A DNA stretch of 29,666 nucleotides from DATLYH01 sp035575035 (lineage in GTDB: Bacteria; Planctomycetota; Planctomycetia; Gemmatales; Gemmataceae). The stretch's first letter is position 1; every line of letters starts with the position of its first letter. Below the pieces are notes generated by a model. The model ran no database searches. It was not told the origin of the DNA and was given only the letters and a program-made list of their open reading frames with translations. Below, piece by piece: positions 6,606-14,981 of this stretch. A program made the translations under genes and the position numbers. Location: assembly GCA_035575035.1 (NCBI GenBank), contig DATLYH010000330.1:1-29666 (forward strand), read 5' to 3'.

Positions 6606-7937
6606 ATGTCTGCGAGCAGCGAGCCGAATGGGGTCGTCATCTTCAAGAACGCCCACCTGATCGACGGAACCGGCACCGCCCCGCTGCCGGGGGCGACGGT
6701 TGTGGTGGAGGGGGAGAAGATCCAGGCCGTCTTGCCGGCCGGCAGCGGCCCAGATGTTTACCCGAATTTTGCCACCGGCAGCAATGGGGCCGCCATCATC
6801 GACCTGGAGGGGCGGACCCTGATGCCGGGCATGATCCTGGCCCATGTCCACCTCAGCTACAACCATGTCAAGGACCTGCCCGATCTCGACCTGAAACAGC
6901 CGCCCGAGGTAGCCACCATTGCCGCCGTCTGCAACGCCCGCACCATGCTTGATTGCGGCTTCACGGCCGGGCTGTCGGCCGGCGCCCTGCACATGGTCGA
7001 TATCCACATCCGCGACGCCATCAACCGCGGCCAGATCCCGGGGCCGCGCCTCTTGGCCGCCGGCCGCGACATCGTTCAGACCGGCGGCATGCTCGACTGG
7101 AACCCGAGTTGGCTCAAGCTCGGGATGGAAGGGCTGGGCGTGTTCGTGGACGGGCCCTGGGAGGTGCGCAAGGCGGTCCGCCGGATGGTCAAAGATGGGG
7201 CCGACATGATCAAGATGTACATCACCGGCGAGGGGCTGCTCCTGGAGTGCCAGCAGACCGAGATCACCTGCACCCAGGAGGAGATTGACGTCATGGTTGA
7301 GGAAGCCCACCGCCGCCGCCGGCTCTGCTCGGTCCATGCCCGCTCGGCCGAGAGCTGCCAGATGGCGGCCCGGGCCGGCGTGGACGTGATCGACCATGCC
7401 ACCTTCATCGACGACGAGACCATCGACCTGATCTGCGCGAAGAACTGCTTCGTCGCCCCCGGGCTGGACTACATCATCAGCACGTTAGAGTACGCCGAGC
7501 AGGGCGGCTTCCCCTGGCTCGGCTCGTATGCGAACTTCCTCGACAAGACGCACTACAAGGAGGAGCTGGACGCAGCGCTGGAGAACATCGACAAGCTGCG
7601 GCGGCGCGGCGCGCGCGTCCTGATCGGCAGCGACTTCGGCTTCGCCTGGTGCCCGCACGGCACCTATGCCCGGGAGTTGACCCATTATGTCAAGCTGGTC
7701 GGCTATTCGCCGATGGAGGCCCTGGTGGCGGCCACGCGCCTGGGGGCCGAGGCAATGCGCATGGCCGACCGTATCGGCACGGTCGAGCCGGGCAAGCTGG
7801 CCGACCTGATCGTGGTGGATGGCAATCCGCTCGAAGACATCACCATCCTGGAGGACCGCCGCCGGATCACCCATGTGATGAAGGGCGGGCAGTTCTTCCG
7901 CCGGCCGGTGGCGGAGCTGGCCGCAGTCGGAACCTGA
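6606..7937 (+). CDS. Metal-dependent amidohydrolase (imidazolonepropionase/prolidase-like)
   Basis: This is an amidohydrolase-superfamily TIM barrel that probably hydrolyses an amide, cyclic amide or dipeptide bond at a metal centre. Metal ligands are visible: His80-x-His82 in LAHVHL, Lys203 (likely carboxylated) in MIKMYITG, His244 in SVHAR, His264 in DHATF and Asp343 in GSDFGFAW. The N-terminal beta-sandwich (KNAHLIDGTG) and its closing part (GTVEPGKLADLIVVDGNPLEDI) flank the barrel. Length is 443 aa, typical. No signal peptide is seen, so it is likely cytoplasmic. The ATG follows GGAGGGG by 7 nt. The dimethylformamidase-like gene lies 114 bp downstream and may be co-transcribed, which might suggest amide catabolism. 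The exact substrate is unknown. Confidence 0.92.
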   Translation: MSASSEPNGVVIFKNAHLIDGTGTAPLPGATVVVEGEKIQAVLPAGSGPDVYPNFATGSNGAAIIDLEGRTLMPGMILAHVHLSYNHVKDLPDLDLKQPPEVATIAAVCNARTMLDCGFTAGLSAGALHMVDIHIRDAINRGQIPGPRLLAAGRDIVQTGGMLDWNPSWLKLGMEGLGVFVDGPWEVRKAVRRMVKDGADMIKMYITGEGLLLECQQTEITCTQEEIDVMVEEAHRRRRLCSVHARSAESCQMAARAGVDVIDHATFIDDETIDLICAKNCFVAPGLDYIISTLEYAEQGGFPWLGSYANFLDKTHYKEELDAALENIDKLRRRGARVLIGSDFGFAWCPHGTYARELTHYVKLVGYSPMEALVAATRLGAEAMRMADRIGTVEPGKLADLIVVDGNPLEDITILEDRRRITHVMKGGQFFRRPVAELAAVGT

Positions 7938-8051
7938 GGCCGGAGCAGCCAACTCGCTGTTGGACCGGGGGGTGCGAGCCCAAAGGGAGACAGCCCGGCA
8001 CGACGCGCCCGTCGACCGGAAACAAGGGAGTCAATCGACAGGAGATGAGCC

Positions 8052-9593
8052 ATGCACCAGCCAAGCGCAGAACACCCCACGCGGCGGGATGTGATCAAGG
8101 GGGCCCTCGGGCTGTCCGGCGCCCTGCTGGCGGGCAGCCCGGCCGGGGCCGCCGACCCCGCCCCGTCGAATCCGATCGTCGAGGAGAACCGTAAGCCGGG
8201 CGCGCTGGACTGGCAGCTGACGCGCGTACGGCTTGACCAGAGGGACGGCTACCGCTGCCCGTGGATCGAAGGTTATTGCTCCCATCAGTCGGTGCAGGCG
8301 GGCGACACGCTCCAGATCATGGTCAGCACCACGCCGGCGGCGCGATACCAGATCGAGATTTTCCGCACCGGCTACTACGGCGGCCGCGGCGCCCGGCTGA
8401 TGACGACACTGGGGCCCTTCCAGGGCAAGCCGCAGCCGGTCCCCCCGGTCGGGCCGCGCCGCCTGCGAGAATGCAAGTGGGAGCCGTCGGTTTCCCTCAA
8501 AATCCCTGCTGACTGGCTCAGCGGCGTCTACCTGGGCCGGCTCACCACCCTGCCGCCAAGCGACACCGAGCCGTACTGGCAGAGCTATGTCATCTTCATT
8601 GTCCGTGACAACCGCCCGGCGGACATCCTCTTGCAGTGCAGCGATAACACCTGGCAGGCCTACAACCGCTGGCCGGACGGCTACTCCGTCTACACCGATC
8701 CCAAGGGGACCCAGGGACCCTGGAGCGATGTCAGCTTTGACCGGCCCTACGGCAAATACGTCCAGATTTACGAGAACCCGCAGTCGATCGGCTCGGGCGA
8801 ATGGCTCTGCTTCGAGTTTCCGCTGGCCTACTGGCTGGAGCAGCACGGCTACGATGTCACCTATTGTTCCAACAGCGACCTGCTTGCGCCCGACCGGGGG
8901 CTGAAGTGCAAGGCGTTCATCAGCGTCGGCCATGACGAGTACTGGGACATCCGGGCCTTCCACAGCGTCCAGGCGATGCGCGATGCCGGCGTCAGCCTGC
9001 TCTTCCTGTCGGGAAATGCCGTGTGCTGGGTCAGTCCGCTGAAGCCGAGCAGCGACGGCCGGCCAAACCGCATCACCTTCCGGGGCGGCCCCTATGGCGG
9101 CAAGTACAAGTGGGCCGAGCTGCGCGAGCAGAAGCACGGACCGTTCCCGGAGCGCGGCCCGGACGAAGGCTACCTGATCGGGGCGCGGAACGTCGAGCCG
9201 GTCAACGGCGGCGGCGACTGGATCGTCGTCCAACCGGACCACTGGATCTTCGAGGGGACCGGGATGAAGAAGGGGGACCGCGTTCCGGGGCTGGTCGGCT
9301 GGGAGTATCATGGCGATCCGCCGACCGACCTTCCGGGGCTGGAGGTGGTGGCGGCGGGGACCGCCTGGGTGGGGGGAACGCGGCCGCAGCAGTGGACAGC
9401 GACGATCTATCCCGGCCCGAAGGGGAACCTGGTCTTCAACGCCTCGACGATCTTCTGGTGTCAGGGATTGAGCGCGCCGCCCGGCCACATGCTGCCGTGG
9501 TCCCACTGGAGCCGGCCGCATGGCCCTGATCCGCGCGTGCAGCAGATTACCCACAATGTGCTGCGGCGGGCGATCCGGACCGGGAAGCCGTGA
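8052..9593 (+). CDS. Tat-exported N,N-dimethylformamidase beta-subunit-like protein
   Basis: The protein resembles the large-subunit C-terminal domain of N,N-dimethylformamidase, a family often found alone in actinobacteria and planctomycetes. Recognised segments are SVQAGDTLQIMVSTTPAARY, IEIFRTGYYGGRGARLM, QCSDNTWQAYNRWPDGYSVY, FEFPLAYWLEQHGYDVTYCS, KAFISVGHDEYWD and LLFLSGNAVCW. A twin-arginine signal (TRRDVIKGALGLSG, residues 10-23) with an Ala-rich cleavage region implies export. Length is 513 aa. The ATG at 8052 follows AGGAG by 7 nt. It is downstream of the amidohydrolase in the same direction. True dimethylformamidase activity is not established by the sequence; the fold assignment is firmer than the reaction. 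Confidence 0.8.
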   Translation: MHQPSAEHPTRRDVIKGALGLSGALLAGSPAGAADPAPSNPIVEENRKPGALDWQLTRVRLDQRDGYRCPWIEGYCSHQSVQAGDTLQIMVSTTPAARYQIEIFRTGYYGGRGARLMTTLGPFQGKPQPVPPVGPRRLRECKWEPSVSLKIPADWLSGVYLGRLTTLPPSDTEPYWQSYVIFIVRDNRPADILLQCSDNTWQAYNRWPDGYSVYTDPKGTQGPWSDVSFDRPYGKYVQIYENPQSIGSGEWLCFEFPLAYWLEQHGYDVTYCSNSDLLAPDRGLKCKAFISVGHDEYWDIRAFHSVQAMRDAGVSLLFLSGNAVCWVSPLKPSSDGRPNRITFRGGPYGGKYKWAELREQKHGPFPERGPDEGYLIGARNVEPVNGGGDWIVVQPDHWIFEGTGMKKGDRVPGLVGWEYHGDPPTDLPGLEVVAAGTAWVGGTRPQQWTATIYPGPKGNLVFNASTIFWCQGLSAPPGHMLPWSHWSRPHGPDPRVQQITHNVLRRAIRTGKP

Positions 9594-9610
9594 AGGGGCC
9601 ATTCGCGGGA

Positions 9611-9663
9611 GGAAAACAGGCAGCGCCCGAAGAGCCGCGCGACAGGGATCGCGCCTGTTTTCC
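9611..9663 (+). terminator. Possible transcript-end hairpin after the dimethylformamidase-like gene
   Basis: GGAAAACAGGC (9611-9621) and GCCTGTTTTCC (9653-9663) pair perfectly over 11 bp around a 31-nt GC-rich loop. They start 18 nt after the stop codon. The second arm carries TTTT but no clear U-run follows, so rho-independent termination is uncertain. Confidence 0.35.
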
Positions 9664-9888
9664 CTGGACCGGACCCCCGGTCGCCGGCAAGTTTTGCGAG
9701 CCTTCGGTTGCCATCCCTGGGGTCACAGGCCTACCCGCAAAAAACGGCACCGCGGCCGTCGGGCCGCTCGACTTTTCGCCGAATCTAGGGTAGAATTATG
9801 TAGAAAGATTTATCCTTTTCTTAATTCTCAAACGGGGCCGCCCAATCGCCCCCCGGTGAAAAAAACTGCGTACTCTCTCCGGTTGCCC

Positions 9889-9918
9889 TTGTGCTCCAAG
9901 GGCGGCCGGGGTTATAAA
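9889..9918 (+). promoter_or_regulatory. Weak promoter candidate for the S55 peptidase-like gene
   Basis: TTGTGC (9889-9894), an 18-nt spacer and TATAAA (9913-9918) lie about 190 nt before the ATG at 10112. The -10 is good and the -35 poor. TAGAAT at 9791 is an alternative. Confidence 0.3.
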
Positions 9919-10111
9919 ACCGGATTTAGAGATCGAGACAGCCGGAACGCGGGCCTGAGGCAATCCCCCTGCATCTCGCGTCACACCCGAGTTGTTTCCC
10001 CCTGGCCGTGTGCCCGCCTCATGCTGTTTAACCCCGCCACGGGGATTCTCCACCCCGCGCGGACGGGCCAAGTGGCCCGCTTGACCCACCTGTCGTTTTG
10101 GAGGCCTGGCC

Positions 10112-12043
<1,932 letters not shown>

Positions 12044-12171
12044 GGGCGGCGCCCGGACAGGGACGGGCCACCGGCAAGCCCGCCCCCTATCCCCGACCGG
12101 AGCCGCCGTTCCAACCGTGGGCACCGCCGCCTTCCCCGCCTTCTCCCCGCTTCTTCTGAGGATCCTTTGCT

Positions 12172-14355
12172 ATGACTCGATTGGCCCCTCGCCGGCTCCT
12201 TCTGGGCGGTTTCCTCCTTTCCGCGGCCGTGTGCCTCGGGGGCACGGCCCCCGCGCAAGCCGCCAAGGTGAAGGTCTTCCACCACCACGCGGCCAGCCAC
12301 TACGACAAGGCCCGGCTCAAGGACGTGGTGGTCAGCAGTGAGGGGACGCTCCGGCTGGCGCGGCAACTCCGGCCGCTGGCCGACCTCGACGCCACTCATG
12401 TCTGGGACGTCATCGAGGACGGCGTCGGCCAGCTGTTCGTGGCCACCGGCGACGAGGCCAAGGTCTTCAAGGTGGCGCCGGACGGCAAGGTCAGCGTTGC
12501 CTTTGCCAGCACGGAGGTCAGCCAGGTCCTCTGCCTGGCGCGGGCACCGGATGGCTCCGTCTACGCGGGCACCGGGCCCCAGGGGCACATCGTCCGCATC
12601 GACCCCAAGGGGGAGGCCAAGGTCATCTACGAGAGCCCCGAGTCGTATGTCTGGGCGCTGGCCGTTGACCCGGCCGGCAAGGCGATCTACGCGGCCACGG
12701 GGCCGAAGGGGCGGATCTACCGGCTGACTCCGGAGGGGAAGGCGGAGGTCTTCTATACCACGCGGCAGGAGCATGTCCTCTGCCTGGCGATGGGAGCCGA
12801 CGGCACCCTCTACGCCGGCACCGACAAGGCGGGGCTGGTCTACCGCATTGATCCGAAGGGGAGGGGATTTGTCCTGTTCAGCGCGCCGCAGGCTGAGGTG
12901 CGCCGCATCGTGGTGGCGGCCGATGCGGTCTACGTCGGCACCAGCGCCCCGACGCGGCGTCGCGCCCCGGCGGGGACTGCCGCTGCCGCCGACATGACGC
13001 CGACGCCCTTCGCCCGGATCACGTCCACGCCCGCCGCGGTCGGTAAGCCGGGGCAGGCGGTTGCCGCCGAGTCGAACGCAGCAACCGGGACCACCGACAA
13101 GGAATCGGCCCGGCCGGCACCCGCACCGGCGCCGCCGCCGCCGGCCAACGGCGAGAACTCCGTCTACCGCATCGCCGCCGACGGCACGGTGCGCGAGGTC
13201 TTCCGCGAAAAGGTGCTCATGCTCGCCTTGCTCCGCGAGAACGGCCGGTTCCTGGTCGGCACCGGCATGGAAGGACAGCTCTTCGAGATCACCGAGACCT
13301 CGCGCGAGTACAGCCAGATCGCCCGGCTGGACCACGGCCAGATCCTGGCGCTGTGCCGGCGGCAGGATGGCTCGGTGGTGCTGGGCACCGGCGATCCCGG
13401 CAAGCTGTATGTGCTGCAAGATCGCTACGTCGCGCGGGGAACGGTGGTTTCGGAAGTGCTCGATGCCAAGCTCATCAGCCGCTGGGGGGCGCTGCGCTGG
13501 CGGGCGGATGTCCCGCCGGGAACGAGCGTCACTGTGGCGGTGCGGAGCGGCAACGTGGCCGAGCCGGACGAAACCTGGAGCGACTGGTCGGCCGAGCAGA
13601 CCGACCCGGAGCAGGCAGTCATCGCCGCCCCGCCAGCCCGCTTCCTGCAATACCGCGTGACCCTGACCAGCGCCAGCCCGTCGCTGACGCCGGCCTTCCA
13701 CGGCCTGACGCTGCGCTACTTGACAACCAACCAGGCCCCCGAAGTGACCGCTATCGAGGTGCCCGACTTGGACGCCGTCAACCTGGAGAACCCCAAGAAG
13801 CTCAAGGTGAAATGGACTGCCACCGATGCCAACGAGGATGAGCTGACGTACCGGCTCTACATCCGCAAGGACGGCTGGGAGAACTGGGTGTTGCTGGAAG
13901 AGGACCTGGAGAAGAAGGAATACGAGTGGGACACGACGACGGCGCCGTCGGGGGTTTACCGGCTCAAGGTGGTGGCCAGCGACCGGCGGGACAACCCGGC
14001 CGAGGAGGCCCTGACGGGCGAGCGGATCAGTGAACCGTTTGTGGTGTCGCACACGCCGCCGGAAGTGCGGCTGAAGGTAGTGCGGATCGAGGCCGACGGA
14101 ACGGCGCTCCTGGAGGCGACGGCATCTGCCCCGCTGGCCCGACTGACCAGCGCGGCCTTCGCCGTGAACGGCAAGAAGTGGGTGAATGTCTTCCCGACCG
14201 ACGGCCTGTTCGACAGCAAGCGCGAGACCTTCCGCTTCCAGACCGAGGCGCTGAAGCCCGGGGCGTATGTGCTGGTGCTGCGGGTCAAGGACGCCGCGGG
14301 CAACATCGGTTCCGGCGACGTGGTCTTCACCGTGCCGGCGGAGACGGCGAAGTAA
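12172..14355 (+). CDS. Exported beta-propeller protein with C-terminal Ig/fibronectin-like domains
   Basis: I do not recognise a named family. After a signal peptide (residues 1-30, ending AQAA) there are repeated propeller-like blades (VYAGTGPQGHIVRIDPKGE, IYAATGPKGRIYRLTPEGK, LYAGTDKAGLVYRIDPKGR, then FLVGTGMEGQLFEITE and VVLGTGDPGKLYVLQD). A low-complexity Ala/Pro/Thr insert of about 65 residues (about 260-325) splits the propeller. The C-terminal half has beta-sandwich features (VKWTATDANEDELTYRLYIR, SGVYRLKVVASDRRDNPAEE, GAYVLVLRVKDAAGNIGSGD), like Ig or fibronectin modules. Length is 727 aa. It follows the S55-like gene in the same direction and may be co-transcribed. It is probably a periplasmic or surface binding protein. 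Confidence 0.8.
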   Translation: MTRLAPRRLLLGGFLLSAAVCLGGTAPAQAAKVKVFHHHAASHYDKARLKDVVVSSEGTLRLARQLRPLADLDATHVWDVIEDGVGQLFVATGDEAKVFKVAPDGKVSVAFASTEVSQVLCLARAPDGSVYAGTGPQGHIVRIDPKGEAKVIYESPESYVWALAVDPAGKAIYAATGPKGRIYRLTPEGKAEVFYTTRQEHVLCLAMGADGTLYAGTDKAGLVYRIDPKGRGFVLFSAPQAEVRRIVVAADAVYVGTSAPTRRRAPAGTAAAADMTPTPFARITSTPAAVGKPGQAVAAESNAATGTTDKESARPAPAPAPPPPANGENSVYRIAADGTVREVFREKVLMLALLRENGRFLVGTGMEGQLFEITETSREYSQIARLDHGQILALCRRQDGSVVLGTGDPGKLYVLQDRYVARGTVVSEVLDAKLISRWGALRWRADVPPGTSVTVAVRSGNVAEPDETWSDWSAEQTDPEQAVIAAPPARFLQYRVTLTSASPSLTPAFHGLTLRYLTTNQAPEVTAIEVPDLDAVNLENPKKLKVKWTATDANEDELTYRLYIRKDGWENWVLLEEDLEKKEYEWDTTTAPSGVYRLKVVASDRRDNPAEEALTGERISEPFVVSHTPPEVRLKVVRIEADGTALLEATASAPLARLTSAAFAVNGKKWVNVFPTDGLFDSKRETFRFQTEALKPGAYVLVLRVKDAAGNIGSGDVVFTVPAETAK

Positions 14356-14413
14356 TGCGGAAACGCCCGGAGCTGTCCGCCCTGTGCCGGGCGAGCCTGC
14401 GCTCGGTTGGAGC

Positions 14414-14460
14414 CCTCACCCCAACTCTTCTCTCTCAAGGAGAGGGATGCAGGGGTGAGG
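14414..14460. repeat. SPQGER-type palindromic repeat element
   Basis: CCTCACCCC (14414-14422) and GGGGTGAGG (14452-14460) are perfect inverted outer arms. An inner CTCTC (14432-14436) / GAGAG (14440-14444) hairpin sits between them. The layout CCCTCACCCCAACTC...AAGGAGAG matches a short palindromic repeat known from many GC-rich genomes. A related copy lies inside the PSCyt/PSD gene at 29601-29641. Confidence 0.75.
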
Positions 14461-14589
14461 ACCTCGGCCGGAATTTCCAAAAAATTCTTGCTTCCGATAA
14501 TAATCCCCCTTTCTAATTACGGGGCAGAGGCCCTCAGATCAGCCCGGCGAGCCCGCGGCGGCGTGGCAAGCCACCGTCCGAGCGGGCCG

Positions 14590-14678
14590 TTGCGGCTTGG
14601 TCCCCGTTGTGGCTCGATCACCAGCCCCTCTGTTGTGGCTTGATCTCCAGACGCCGGTGCTTGTGGCTTGGTCTTCCA
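14590..14678 (+). repeat. Four degenerate copies of a 16-18-bp repeat
   Basis: Segments starting at 14590, 14607, 14633 and 14661 share the pattern TTGyGGCTyGrTC followed by a pyrimidine-rich end. Spacing is irregular (17, 26 and 28 bp). The function is unknown; they could be decayed tandem repeats or protein binding sites. Confidence 0.5.
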
Positions 14679-14722
14679 CTTCCCGGGTGGGGCATAGTCT
14701 CGTAACCAAGCCGCCGGCCTGA

Positions 14723-14804
14723 CGGTCGGTTTCCCCAAAGCAGGGGAACCTGCGAGGGGGAGCGACCGATTCAAGACCGATCCCCACCGGAGGGGAAGCG
14801 ATCG
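14723..14804 (+). other. Potentially structured RNA leader upstream of the DUF1800 gene
   Basis: CGGTCG (14723-14728) can pair with CGACCG (14763-14768). Enclosed is a hairpin GTTTCCCC (14729-14736) / GGGGAAC (14743-14749) with one bulge and an AAAGCA loop. A third hairpin is TCCCC (14781-14785) / GGGGA (14792-14796). GACCGAT occurs twice (14764-14770 and 14775-14781), so CGGTC could pair with either copy. It does not match a riboswitch class I can name. Confidence 0.4.
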
Positions 14805-14981
14805 CCAACGGCTGCCCACGGAGTGCGCCTCTTTCTGCCCATCTCGACTGTTATGACGGATGGAATGGTTAGGTGCCGTTCCGATCCGGGGTGCAGGGTC
14901 GCACCAGCACGCCCAGCGAGAATGAATCTTCGGTAGGTGATAAGCTAGGGTCGGTATCGCTTCCATCAAAGAGGGGGAACC

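Larger units (their letters stand above)
9594..10111. other. 518-bp intergenic region with hairpins, no gene seen
   Basis: No convincing coding frame is present. It holds an 11-bp inverted repeat just after the preceding gene (9611-9663) and an AT-rich island around 9784-9830 with the inverted repeat AGAATTA (9792-9798) / TAATTCT (9822-9828). There is also a possible TAGAAT -10 box at 9791-9796 and a promoter candidate at 9889-9918. It probably holds the 3' end of one transcript and the promoter of the next. Confidence 0.6.
14356..14981. other. 626-bp repeat-rich intergenic region, no gene seen
   Basis: No credible coding frame is present. The region holds an SPQGER-type palindrome (14414-14460), an AT-rich spot (14475-14520, with TAATAAT) and four degenerate TTGTGGCTTGATC-like repeats (14590-14678). 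A cluster of pairing segments (14723-14804) follows, then about 180 bp of leader ending at the ribosome binding site GAGGGGG of the DUF1800 gene. Confidence 0.7.

Noticed and set aside
14762..14790. tRNA T-arm (GATTCAAGACC)
   Set aside because: No acceptor, D or anticodon stems can be built around it.
14701..14800. c-di-GMP (GEMM), cobalamin or c-di-AMP riboswitch
   Set aside because: Short resemblances such as AAGCCGCCGGCCT or GGGGAACC occur, but the order of conserved blocks does not fit any of these classes.
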